Positions 1-5,840 are shown, counted from the first letter of the stretch. The stretch: DNA of 7,781 nucleotides from Proteobacteria bacterium UBA6492 (GCA_002436485.1 DJMK01000199.1:1-7781); one strand, 5' to 3'. The notes: a model not told the origin generated them from the letters alone. Numbers and translations: made by a program.

Positions 1-85
1 CGAAGACATCCTTGCTGCCATCTTCTGGTGTAATAAAGCCAAACCCCTTGGTTTCGTTAAACCATTTTACTGTGCCTGTAGCCAT
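1..85 (-). CDS. Cold-shock protein, CspA family (5' end only, cut by window edge)
   Basis: The 28 visible N-terminal residues begin MATGTVKWFNETKGFGFI and continue to DVF. They contain the cold-shock-domain RNP1 motif KGFGFI (residues 13-18), and RNP2 starts at residue 26 (DVF). Proteins of this family are about 65-75 residues, bind single-stranded RNA and DNA, and act as RNA chaperones or antiterminators in the cytoplasm. The rest of the gene lies to the left of position 1. The ATG at 85-83 is supported by an AGAGG ribosome-binding sequence (95-91) five bases upstream. Most bacteria carry several csp paralogues, so no specific symbol is given. It is separated from the GIY-YIG gene by about 180 bases that hold its own promoter and a long leader. 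Confidence 0.95.
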   Translation of the reverse strand, partial: MATGTVKWFNETKGFGFITPEDGSKDVF

Positions 86-200
86 AAATACCTCTATATA
101 TCAATGTGTTACAAATATTGCCAATTATTGCGAGGTATTTGACGAGATAAAACCAAAGGGTATTACTAGAAAAAAACCTGAACAATGTGCAACTAGATAA

Positions 201-228
201 ATTTTAACTTACCTGCATAAACTATCAA
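201..228 (-). promoter_or_regulatory. Probable sigma-70 promoter of the cold-shock gene
   Basis: On the minus strand TTGATA (228-223) and TAAAAT (206-201) each match the -35 and -10 consensus at five of six positions, with a 16-bp spacer. Transcription would start near 194 and leave an untranslated leader of about 110 nt before the ATG at 85. A long leader is typical of cold-inducible csp mRNAs, where it controls stability and translation by temperature. Cold control of this copy is inference. Confidence 0.55.
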
Positions 229-266
229 GCAAAATACAATCCTGGTCGTGCAAGAATAAAACGCCA

Positions 267-524
267 TTAACATGTGGTATCAAGCATTTTTTCTTTTTCG
301 TGGCGGGCGAGTTGCTTGATCGCATACTCCCTGCTCAGAGCCTCGGCCCGGGATGCGACCTTTTCACGATAGACAAGTTGTACCGGTCTGCGAGCCCGGG
401 TGTAACGTGCCGCTAGTCGATCATTATGATTGTGCTCATCAACCCGTCTGGCAGGATCGAGCGCAACACCGGTATACAAACTGTCATCAGCACAACGCAC
501 GATATAAACATACCAATCAGACAT
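267..524 (-). CDS. GIY-YIG domain protein, YhbQ/UPF0213-like
   Basis: This 85-residue protein is a single-domain GIY-YIG nuclease fold. The two halves of the signature are YVYIV (residues 5-9) and YTG (17-19). They are followed by the conserved Arg and the EHN segment (RRVDEHN, 26-32), the YTRARRPV block (41-48), and the helix with Glu66 and Lys70 (REYAIK) that normally supplies the metal-binding acid. The family is related to UvrC and homing-endonuclease domains; the small stand-alone members such as E. coli YhbQ have no firmly assigned role, though some show nuclease activity. The ATG lies one base after the ppiC stop (TGATATG) and has no clear ribosome-binding site of its own, so translation is probably coupled to ppiC. 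All recognisable catalytic positions are present. Family assignment is secure and biological role is unknown. Confidence 0.9.
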   Translation of the reverse strand: MSDWYVYIVRCADDSLYTGVALDPARRVDEHNHNDRLAARYTRARRPVQLVYREKVASRAEALSREYAIKQLARHEKEKMLDTTC

Positions 525-525
525 A

Positions 526-807
526 TCAGTCGTTGCGCGAAGTGACCTCTATCAGGTGATAGCCAAACTGGGTCTGTACCGGGCCCTGTACCTTGTTGAG
601 TTCCGCTGAAAAAACCACGTCATCAAACTCCTTGACCATCATACCCTTGCCAAATTCACCAAGATCACCGCCTTGTCCACCCGATGGGCAATTTGAATAC
701 TCCTTGGCGAGTTCGGCAAAATCGGCCCCTGATTCAATTTGTGCCTTGAGTTGTTCACATTGTTCACGTGTATCTACGAGGATATGTCTTGCGCTGGCTT
801 TTGGCAT
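526..807 (-). CDS. ppiC: Peptidyl-prolyl cis-trans isomerase C (small parvulin)
   Basis: The 93-residue product is a complete stand-alone parvulin and has the same length as E. coli PpiC (Par10). It isomerises X-Pro peptide bonds in the cytoplasm. Visible family marks are ARHILV near the start with His8, SNCPSG with Cys40, GGDLGEFGKG (residues 47-56), Met57, Phe61, and TQFGYHLIEV with His84. His8, Cys40 and the C-terminal His are the usual active-site residues. There is no signal peptide or membrane segment, so it is not a periplasmic SurA/PpiD-type protein. A GTG three codons upstream (816-814) is in frame, but the ATG at 807 is preferred because AGGTGA lies five bases before it and the resulting length fits the family. 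The GIY-YIG gene follows after one base, so the two form an operon. Confidence 0.93.
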   Translation of the reverse strand: MPKASARHILVDTREQCEQLKAQIESGADFAELAKEYSNCPSGGQGGDLGEFGKGMMVKEFDDVVFSAELNKVQGPVQTQFGYHLIEVTSRND

Positions 808-812
808 GTTTG

Positions 813-818
813 TCACCT
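813..818 (-). promoter_or_regulatory. Ribosome-binding site that decides the ppiC start
   Basis: AGGTGA on the minus strand (818-813) is an exact piece of the anti-16S consensus AGGAGGTGA. It sits five bases before the ATG at 807. The alternative in-frame GTG (816-814) lies inside this site; the AAGGA upstream of it would be only four bases away. The ATG is therefore the better start. Confidence 0.5.
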
Positions 819-848
819 GGTCCTTATTATTCTCATGAATTATATGGG

Positions 849-876
849 ATTATAGCCATCTGGCCCGGAAAGTTAA
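849..876 (-). promoter_or_regulatory. Probable sigma-70 promoter of ppiC-GIY-YIG operon
   Basis: On the minus strand a perfect -10 TATAAT (854-849) follows a -35-like TTAACT (876-871, four of six) after 16 bp. Transcription would begin near 842, giving a leader of about 35 nt. The -35 overlaps one of three TTAAC/GTTAA half-sites in this divergent region. Confidence 0.5.
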
Positions 877-899
877 GTTACATTAACAGCTTACGTTAA
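872..899. repeat. Three alternating GTTAA/TTAAC half-sites between ppiC and hemN
   Basis: GTTAA (872-876), TTAAC (883-887) and GTTAA (895-899) form two overlapping perfect inverted pairs with 6-bp and 7-bp spacers. They lie between the divergent ppiC and hemN genes, and the first overlaps the ppiC -35. They could be an operator for a dimeric regulator. They do not match the FNR/Anr consensus TTGAT-N4-ATCAA that often controls hemN. Short AT-rich repeats arise by chance, so this is tentative. Confidence 0.3.
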
Positions 900-1002
900 A
901 TCAGGCTCGGCGAGCGTATATACCTATAAAATCCATGACTTTTTCATGTATCATAGGCAGCCTGTCCAGCACAGTCTGTCATTCCAGGTTGTTCGATAAA
1001 GC

Positions 1003-2379
1003 ATGCCAACACTCGAATTCGATACCGATTTAATCCAGCGTTACGATACTTCCGGTCCACGCTATACCTCCTATCCAACGGCTGTCCAGTTCACAACCGA
1101 TTTTGGAGTGCAGGAGTATCAGCAGCAGGCCGAGTTAAGTAATGCCGGTGGTCGCGCCCTGTCGTTGTATTTCCATATTCCGTTTTGCGACACGATTTGT
1201 TTTTATTGTGCCTGCAACAAGATTGTCACCAAGAATCGCAAGCATGCCGAACCCTATCTAAACGCGCTTTATAAAGAGATTGCCCTACAGTCCAGCTTGT
1301 TTGACCCGCAACGCAGCGTGGACCAGTTGCACTGGGGTGGTGGTACCCCGACATTCATCAGCACAGAGCAGATGCGTGAACTGATGAGCCAGACACGCCA
1401 GCACTTCAACCTACGCGATGATGACCAGGGTGAATATTCCATCGAAGTCGATCCACGTGAGGCGAATCGTGACATCATCCTGTTATTACGCGAGCTCGGC
1501 TTTAACCGAATCAGCCTGGGTGTGCAGGACTTTGATCAACAGGTGCAAAAGGCGGTAAACCGCATACAGAGTATCGAGCAGACCAGGGAAGTCATGGATG
1601 CCGCACGCGAGAGCGGTTTTCACTCGGTCAGTCTCGATTTGATATACGGCCTACCACACCAAAATCTGCAAACTTTTAATGACACGCTTGATACCGTGAT
1701 TGCGCTGGACCCAGACAGGTTATCGATTTTTAACTATGCACATCTGCCTGACCTGTTTAAGACACAGCGGCAGATCGATGCCAGTGAATTACCCGATGCC
1801 AAAACCAAGCTGGCCATACTGGAAACCTGTATTGAGAAACTGGGCGCAGCCGGTTATCAGTATATTGGTATGGATCATTTTGCCAAGCCTACAGACGAAC
1901 TGGCTATCGCGCAGAACAGCGGAACCCTGTACCGGAATTTTCAGGGTTACTCGACCCATGCTGACTGTGACCTGGTGGGACTCGGCATTACCTCGATCGG
2001 CAAGGTTAACGATTGTTATAGTCAGAATCTCAAAACCATCAAGGAATACGAAACGGCAATCGATGCGGGACAATTACCCGTCATGCGCGGCCTGATACTC
2101 ACTGAAGATGACAAGTTAAGGCGCGAGGTGATTAGCCAGCTCATCTGTCACTACCGGCTGGATATTGCATCGCTTGAAAAGCAACATGCAATACAATTCG
2201 GGGATTATTTTGCAGACGCCCTGAATGGACTTGCGCAAATGCAGAATGATGGTTTACTTACGTTTGACACAAATACGATAGAAGTGAAACCAAAAGGCTA
2301 CCTGTTGATTCGCAATATTTGCATGGCCTTTGACAAGTATTTGTCCAGCCCGGGAAAACGGTTCTCCAAGGTAATCTAG
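1003..2379 (+). CDS. hemN: Oxygen-independent coproporphyrinogen III dehydrogenase (radical SAM)
   Basis: The 458-residue product matches E. coli HemN (457 residues) almost exactly in length. It oxidatively decarboxylates two propionate side chains of coproporphyrinogen III to give protoporphyrinogen IX in heme synthesis without using oxygen, and acts in the cytoplasm. The radical-SAM iron-sulfur site is the HemN-type C-x3-C-x2-C-x-C with Cys62, Cys66, Cys69 and Cys71, preceded by YFHIPF. Other visible marks are GGGTPTF (112-118), EVDPR (148-152), ISLGVQDF (170-177) and DLIYGLPHQ (212-220). The C-terminal third is the HemN_C region. The N-terminal segment with RYDTSGPRYTSYP is typical of true HemN and separates it from the shorter HemW proteins. 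No strong ribosome-binding site precedes the ATG, and I could not identify a convincing promoter or FNR box upstream. It converges on the lysR gene with 29 bases between stops. Confidence 0.96.
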   Translation: MPTLEFDTDLIQRYDTSGPRYTSYPTAVQFTTDFGVQEYQQQAELSNAGGRALSLYFHIPFCDTICFYCACNKIVTKNRKHAEPYLNALYKEIALQSSLFDPQRSVDQLHWGGGTPTFISTEQMRELMSQTRQHFNLRDDDQGEYSIEVDPREANRDIILLLRELGFNRISLGVQDFDQQVQKAVNRIQSIEQTREVMDAARESGFHSVSLDLIYGLPHQNLQTFNDTLDTVIALDPDRLSIFNYAHLPDLFKTQRQIDASELPDAKTKLAILETCIEKLGAAGYQYIGMDHFAKPTDELAIAQNSGTLYRNFQGYSTHADCDLVGLGITSIGKVNDCYSQNLKTIKEYETAIDAGQLPVMRGLILTEDDKLRREVISQLICHYRLDIASLEKQHAIQFGDYFADALNGLAQMQNDGLLTFDTNTIEVKPKGYLLIRNICMAFDKYLSSPGKRFSKVI

Positions 2380-2408
2380 CCTGAACTTCCAAGTGTTTTG
2401 AAACCGAT

Positions 2409-3278
2409 TTAATTAACGCTCTTTGCCTGAATCTCGTTACCAGCTGAAAAATAATTACATGCATATTCAATCTGGCTGAGCTTTTCACTGTTGTGCGGAT
2501 AAATCGCAAACACACTGCGCTTGATAACAGGTGCGTCATTCACCATGTAAAGGGATTTTCCTTCAATCAGCTGTGACACCATCGGTTGTGCCATGTAAGC
2601 GGTACCTCCGTTGGCAATAAGGTAGTCCAGTGCAATGCGGCCGAGCATAACGCGCAACCTGGGCGTTGGTATATCGGGAAAATGGCGTGCGTGGGCCAGG
2701 GCAAAACTGGTGCCCCATTCAACCAGTATGTAGTCTTCCATGACCGCCTGGCTGGCGCTTAGCCCCTCTCTGGTGCTCACCATTACAAACGGAATCGTGG
2801 TGACCTCGAGACATTCAAAGTCCATTAATTGCGGGTTATCAAATACGAACCCCAGGTCGATCGTGCCTTCCTGTACCCGTCGCGACAGCACATCGGGGCC
2901 ATGCACCTCGGCATTGATGATCATATCCGGCAGGTTCTTGCGCATATAGGTCATCCAGTCACCCAGCACCGAGTCCCACAGGCTCGGTGTGGCCCCGACA
3001 ACAAAAGGAATCTTTGACTCATCTTCCACGCCGATTTCCTGCCTGGCGCGGGTCCAGGTTGTAACTATGCTCTCCGCATAACCCAGTAGACGTTCACCGG
3101 CGGCAGTCAACTGGATATTGTTACGCTGCCGTGTAAATAGTGGAACCCCCACCCTGTCTTCGAGCAGCTTGATTCTCGCGCTGACGGTTGACTGGCTGAT
3201 ATAGAGATTTTTGGCCGCCTGGCCGAAATGGCGGCAGCGGTTAACTTCAATGAACGTCTTTAGCGCATCAATATCCAA
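2409..3278 (-). CDS. LysR-family transcriptional regulator, HdfR-like
   Basis: The 289-residue protein has the standard LysR layout: an N-terminal winged helix-turn-helix (about residues 1-60, recognition region HFGQAAKNLYISQSTVSARI) and a C-terminal periplasmic-binding-protein-like effector domain (about 90-280). The N-terminus resembles E. coli HdfR closely, with shared LKTF-EV-R-RHFG-AA and LFTR-RNNI-LTAAGE patterns. In E. coli HdfR represses flhDC, but no flagellar gene is nearby, so the target here is unknown. Similarity fades in the effector domain, so the ligand cannot be guessed. The start is a TTG at 3278-3276, supported by AAGAGGA (3294-3288) nine bases upstream and by the canonical MDIDALKTF beginning. 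It converges on hemN. A palindrome about 30 bases upstream (3308-3326) is a candidate self-regulatory site. Confidence 0.92.
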   Translation of the reverse strand: MDIDALKTFIEVNRCRHFGQAAKNLYISQSTVSARIKLLEDRVGVPLFTRQRNNIQLTAAGERLLGYAESIVTTWTRARQEIGVEDESKIPFVVGATPSLWDSVLGDWMTYMRKNLPDMIINAEVHGPDVLSRRVQEGTIDLGFVFDNPQLMDFECLEVTTIPFVMVSTREGLSASQAVMEDYILVEWGTSFALAHARHFPDIPTPRLRVMLGRIALDYLIANGGTAYMAQPMVSQLIEGKSLYMVNDAPVIKRSVFAIYPHNSEKLSQIEYACNYFSAGNEIQAKSVN

Positions 3279-3287
3279 GTTATACAG

Positions 3288-3294
3288 TCCTCTT
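3288..3294 (-). promoter_or_regulatory. Ribosome-binding site supporting the TTG start of the lysR gene
   Basis: AAGAGGA on the minus strand (3294-3288) lies nine bases before TTG at 3278. No in-frame ATG nearby would preserve the conserved N-terminus of the LysR DNA-binding domain, so the rare start codon is the best choice. Confidence 0.55.
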
Positions 3295-3307
3295 ACTAAT
3301 CAGACAG

Positions 3308-3326
3308 ACCGATTTACACAATCGGT
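3308..3326. repeat. Perfect 7-bp inverted repeat upstream of the lysR gene
   Basis: ACCGATT and AATCGGT are exact reverse complements separated by five bases (TACAC). Centre 3317 is about 39 bases upstream of the lysR start. LysR proteins usually bind interrupted palindromes just upstream of their own gene, so this may be the autoregulatory site. A related GATTTAAATC palindrome lies at 3380-3389. The assignment is inference from position and symmetry. Confidence 0.4.
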
Positions 3327-3544
3327 AAATCTCATGCTGAAGATAGGATCAGTCACTACATATTTCAATCGAATATTCCGATTTAAATCCGATGACAAAA
3401 AGGCTTGCAGCCAATACAACCTGGGTAGTTAAACAAATGAGAAAGTACAAACAGGAGGGTCTGGCACTCCGACCTGCTGGTGGGACACAGAGAGTATCAA
3501 GGAGACTACATTCTAGTCAGACTCTGGGATAAGTATCTGCGGGC

Positions 3545-3703
3545 TTACCAAAGATCATCGAGTTCGCGCCTGAGTCGCATGTCTTCCAGGCGCACTTCCA
3601 GGCGGCGCCTGGCATCTGCCCGATCATTGTCACCATGCTGAATAACAGCACTATCCATATCATCAATTTCGATGCTATTGATATCATCATTTATTGCATT
3701 CAT
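3545..3703 (-). CDS. Small charged protein, PA3496-family-like (52 residues)
   Basis: Reading the minus strand from ATG at 3703-3701 to TAA at 3547-3545 gives 52 residues. The N-terminal half is acidic and polar (MNAINDDINSIEIDDMD). The C-terminal half is a very charged, probably helical stretch, DARRRLEVRLEDMRLRREL (30-48), ending DDLW. The pattern RRRLE-RLE-RLRREL is what I remember from the short gammaproteobacterial PA3496 family (described as a putative envelope-integrity protein), whose biochemical role is not known. There is no signal peptide, membrane segment or cysteine. Only a weak TGGGAT ribosome-binding-like sequence precedes the start. It diverges from rimB across a palindromic control region. 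The ordered charge pattern, open frame and family resemblance support a real gene; the family name rests on memory. Confidence 0.75.
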   Translation of the reverse strand: MNAINDDINSIEIDDMDSAVIQHGDNDRADARRRLEVRLEDMRLRRELDDLW

Positions 3704-3759
3704 ATTTATCAAATCCCACTACTACTGGAAGATCGCATATGTATTAGAATAAGATGTTC

Positions 3760-3797
3760 AAGTCAATCAGATGATGATTAATATTATCGATTGACTT
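3760..3797. repeat. Perfect 9-bp inverted repeat between the small gene and rimB
   Basis: AAGTCAATC (3760-3768) and GATTGACTT (3789-3797) are exact reverse complements separated by 20 bases. Each arm contains TTGACT pointing outward, one base from the -35 consensus TTGACA, so the repeat may mark back-to-back promoters for the small gene and rimB. The matching -10 elements are weak: TACATA at 3743-3738 on minus after 17 bp, and AACAAT at 3815-3820 on plus after 18 bp. The space between the arms is almost exactly filled by a Fur-box-like sequence. Confidence 0.45.
3770..3788. promoter_or_regulatory. Fur-box-like sequence 1 (15 of 19 matches)
   Basis: Compared by eye with the classic 19-bp Fur consensus GATAATGATAATCATTATC, this site matches at 15 positions; mismatches are at consensus positions 4, 10, 12 and 13. 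It lies between the two outward-facing TTGACT sequences, where a bound repressor could affect both directions. The region is AT-rich, which raises the chance of a random match. Confidence 0.35.
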
Positions 3798-3824
3798 AAT
3801 TATGCATTCCGATTAACAATTGTC

Positions 3825-3843
3825 GTAAATGATAATCTTTTTC
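3825..3843. promoter_or_regulatory. Fur-box-like sequence 2, directly upstream of rimB (15 of 19 matches)
   Basis: This site matches the 19-bp Fur consensus at 15 positions, with mismatches at positions 2, 3, 14 and 17. In the 7-1-7 description, TGATAAT is perfect on the left and TTTTTCA matches five of seven on the right (3830-3844). It ends ten bases before the rimB ATG and contains GATAAT (3831-3836), a possible -10 for rimB. Binding by Fur is inference. Confidence 0.35.
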
Positions 3844-3853
3844 ATTTGATTCC

Positions 3854-4345
3854 ATGGCTATAAAACAACTTCCAATCCTGGGCTGGCGCGAGTGGGTTTC
3901 ATTGCCTGAACTAGGCATAAAAAAATTGCGCTGTAAGGTTGATACTGGCGCCAAAACTTCTGCGCTACATGCTTTCTACGTGGAAGAATATATTGAAAAC
4001 GGTAATACCATGGTTCGCTTTGGTTTGCATCCCAAGGACAAGAGCACTGAACAGGAAATTCATTGCACTGCGCATATATTTGATCAACGCAATGTTACCG
4101 ATTCAGGCGGCCATACGGAAAAACGCTATGTTATCAAGACACCAATCACGCTTGGTCAATATACATGGAATATCGAACTCACGTTAACTAACCGTGATAC
4201 CATGCTGCATCGTATGTTGCTGGGACGCGCTGCCATCGTGGATAATTTCCTTGTTGACTCGGGCAGCACCTACCTGATGGGCAAACCATCCAAGACACCA
4301 GCCCCGCTCGCTATCAGCCGCCTGTTACATGACGAGGAAGAATAA
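3854..4345 (+). CDS. rimB: RimB, retropepsin-like ATP-dependent zinc protease family (RimK/LysX-associated)
   Basis: The 163-residue product belongs to the retropepsin-like family annotated as ATP-dependent zinc protease or RimK-associated. The aspartic-protease-type signature is VDTGAKTSALHA, with Asp30-Thr31-Gly32-Ala33. The later hydrophobic-glycine motif MLLGR (121-125) matches the second retropepsin motif. In pseudomonads RimB acts with RimK and the phosphodiesterase RimA to tune glutamylation of ribosomal protein S6; the exact reaction of RimB is not settled, and the zinc-protease label is a database name more than a shown mechanism. No signal peptide is seen. The start has no good ribosome-binding site, but no other start is plausible because the conserved N-terminus (LPILGWREWVSLPELG) begins at once. 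Two bases separate its TAA from the rimK ATG, so the two are co-transcribed. No rimA is present between or beside them. Confidence 0.9.
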   Translation: MAIKQLPILGWREWVSLPELGIKKLRCKVDTGAKTSALHAFYVEEYIENGNTMVRFGLHPKDKSTEQEIHCTAHIFDQRNVTDSGGHTEKRYVIKTPITLGQYTWNIELTLTNRDTMLHRMLLGRAAIVDNFLVDSGSTYLMGKPSKTPAPLAISRLLHDEEE

Positions 4346-4347
4346 TC

Positions 4348-5253
4348 ATGAAAATTGCAATCCTGTCCCGAAACAAAGATCTGTATTCGACACGTCGAAC
4401 GGTAGAAGCCGCTGAACAGCGTGGACATGAAGCCTATGTCCTGGATGTGCTCAAGTGCTACATGGACATTACCTCTCATCGACCGGCTATTTATCACAAG
4501 GGTGAAAAACTGGAAGGCTTTGACTCACTTATACCACGTATTGGTGCATCAGTGACCCGCTATGGCACGGCCGTGCTAAGACAGTTCGAAATGATGGGCG
4601 TCTATCCCATCAATGAATCGGTTGCGATTACCCGCTCACGCGACAAGTTGCGTAGCCTGCAATTGTTATCACGCAAGGGTGTCGGTTTGCCTGTTACAGG
4701 CTTTGCCCATTCCATCTCGGATACTAACGAACTAATAAAGCTCGTGGGTGGTACACCGCTGGTGATCAAGCTTATCGAAGGAACCCAGGGCCGAGGTGTA
4801 GTGCTGGCAGAAACCAAAAAAGCGGCCGAAAGTGTCATAGATGCTTTTCGTGAACTGGATGCTAACTTCATCGTACAGGAATTTATCAAGGAGGCAGGCG
4901 GTTCTGATATTCGTTGCTTCGTGCTGGGTGACAAGGTCATTGCCGCCATGCAACGTACTGCTGCAGAAGGCGAGTTTCGTTCCAACCTGCATCGGGGCGG
5001 TAGTGCACAAATTGTCAAATTAACCAAGGAAGAACGTGCTACAGCAGTTCAGGCCGCCAGGGTGATGGGTTTGAACATGGCTGGCGTAGACATATTGCGT
5101 TCTAACCGCGGTCCGCTGGTCATGGAAGTCAACTCATCACCGGGACTGGAAGGCATCGAAAAGGCCACCGGCAAAGATATTGCCAACATGGTTATCGAGT
5201 TTATTGAAAAAAACGCCAAACCTTATAAGACCAAAACCCGAGGCAAGGGCTAG
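4348..5253 (+). CDS. rimK: Ribosomal protein S6--L-glutamate ligase
   Basis: The 301-residue product aligns along its length with E. coli RimK (300 residues). This ATP-grasp ligase adds glutamate residues to the C-terminus of ribosomal protein S6 in the cytoplasm. Visible marks are MKIAILSR at the start, PRIGASVTRYGTAVLRQFE (63-81), NESVAITRSRDKLRSLQLL (89-107), the nucleotide-binding segment with Lys141 and EGTQGRGVVLAET (144-156), VQEFIKEAGGSDIRC (176-190), FRSNLHRGG (210-218), and the metal-binding block AGVDIL...VMEVNSSPG with Asp248, Glu260 and Asn262. The tail is basic (KTKTRGKG) and differs from E. coli. A GAGGAA ribosome-binding site inside the end of rimB lies eight bases before the ATG, which supports coupled translation. 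The stop overlaps that of the opposing GNAT gene. All key ATP-grasp residues are present. Confidence 0.96.
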   Translation: MKIAILSRNKDLYSTRRTVEAAEQRGHEAYVLDVLKCYMDITSHRPAIYHKGEKLEGFDSLIPRIGASVTRYGTAVLRQFEMMGVYPINESVAITRSRDKLRSLQLLSRKGVGLPVTGFAHSISDTNELIKLVGGTPLVIKLIEGTQGRGVVLAETKKAAESVIDAFRELDANFIVQEFIKEAGGSDIRCFVLGDKVIAAMQRTAAEGEFRSNLHRGGSAQIVKLTKEERATAVQAARVMGLNMAGVDILRSNRGPLVMEVNSSPGLEGIEKATGKDIANMVIEFIEKNAKPYKTKTRGKG

Positions 5254-5732
5254 GCCAGTTTCGGTAAACGATATTTATCAGCTCCCTCGCTGTTTTTTCC
5301 TTCATATAAAAACTGACTGTTGCGTAGCAGACTTGCCATGCGTATTGATGCCGGGAATACCCTGGCATGAAGATCGGCATAAGGATGCCATCTTGTAACT
5401 ATCTCCTCCAACATTCTGCATCCGTATCCATTGCCACGCATTTGCTTGTCCACGACGAAGATATGGATTTCGTTGCCTCCTTTGCCAGCCTGTATCTCTG
5501 ACATGATGACATAACCTACCTTGCCTGAATCATTTTCAAATATCATGGTCTGAGTTCGGCGGTTATAGTCAATCATGTTCTGTTGCAGCACAATTGCGAC
5601 AAGGTTTCTTTTTATTCTTTCACGGCCTTGCTTGTTATTTTGCATTATAAAATGCCTATTATTAGCCGCCTGGATAAACAGCCGGTACATCCAGTCAATA
5701 TCTGTTTCGTCTGCAGCAAATACCTTGAGCAT
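5250..5732 (-). CDS. GNAT-family N-acetyltransferase, substrate unknown
   Basis: The 160-residue product has the GNAT fold. The acetyl-CoA pyrophosphate-binding motif is QMRGNGYGCRML (97-108, R-x-x-G-x-G/A type), preceded by beta strand 4 (NEIHIFVVD, 87-95) and strand 3 (KVGYVIMSEI, 71-80). The segment RMASLLRNSQFLYEG (131-145) corresponds to motif B (usually N/S-x-x-A...Y-x-x-x-GF), and the protein is a standard single-domain length. Nothing in it or beside it points to a substrate; the adjacent rimK concerns ribosomal protein S6 but is on the other strand, so a link is not implied. A TTG 13 codons upstream is in frame, but the ATG at 5732 is preferred because AAGG lies eight bases before it and the fold begins at once (MLKVFAADETD). 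Its TAG overlaps the rimK TAG in the shared tetranucleotide CTAG. Confidence 0.85.
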   Translation of the reverse strand: MLKVFAADETDIDWMYRLFIQAANNRHFIMQNNKQGRERIKRNLVAIVLQQNMIDYNRRTQTMIFENDSGKVGYVIMSEIQAGKGGNEIHIFVVDKQMRGNGYGCRMLEEIVTRWHPYADLHARVFPASIRMASLLRNSQFLYEGKNSEGADKYRLPKLA

Positions 5733-5840
5733 ACTTGTAGCCTTTTTTGGCCACAAATATGCTCTCGGCAATGAAAAAGTTAAATCAAAGAATTTGAATC
5801 GTATTAATTGGAAAAATCGATAACTGTTTCTAGTTATGGA

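Larger units (their letters stand above)
3279..3544. other. Intergenic region between lysR and the small minus-strand gene
   Basis: This 266-base stretch holds the lysR ribosome-binding site and palindromes near its left end, and a more GC-rich right half (about 3437-3544) with small hairpins. GGTC-T-GG...CC-GACC at 3458-3474 forms six pairs with one bulged T, and GACTA...TAGTC at 3504-3518 forms five. A 31-codon plus-strand frame (3437-3532) has no ribosome-binding site and no recognisable similarity, so it is not called. The right half could be the trailer of the small gene or a small RNA; nothing decides this. Confidence 0.4.

Noticed and set aside
895..930. hemN promoter with -10-like TATAAA or TATATA
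   Set aside because: No acceptable -35 is found at 16-18 bp from either hexamer and no FNR site is seen, so I could not support a specific promoter.
1700..2095. A 131-codon plus-strand frame inside hemN
   Set aside because: It lies wholly within the well-conserved hemN gene in another frame and resembles no family; it is a shadow frame.
2380..2408. Bidirectional terminator between the converging hemN and lysR genes
   Set aside because: I looked for a hairpin with a T-run in the 29 bases and adjoining sequence and found none.
2258..2539. Minus-strand frame overlapping the ends of hemN and lysR
   Set aside because: It overlaps two clear genes, has no recognisable motif and no start signal; it is a by-product of the convergent junction.
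3437..3532. A 31-codon plus-strand frame beginning MRKYKQEGLALRP in the lysR-rimB gap
   Set aside because: No ribosome-binding site before its ATG, no recognisable similarity, and no clear promoter; the AGGAGG nearby lies inside the frame and has no start codon at proper distance.
4602..5027. A 141-codon minus-strand frame opposite rimK
   Set aside because: It is the complement of strongly conserved RimK coding sequence and its composition (many Ser, Arg and Cys) is that of an antisense frame.
5812..5837. Possible terminator of the hydrolase-like gene on the minus strand (ATAACT...AGTTAT followed by CGATTTTT)
   Set aside because: The stem has only six pairs, five of them A-T, and the T-run starts two bases away. 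It is too weak to call, though it is in the right place.
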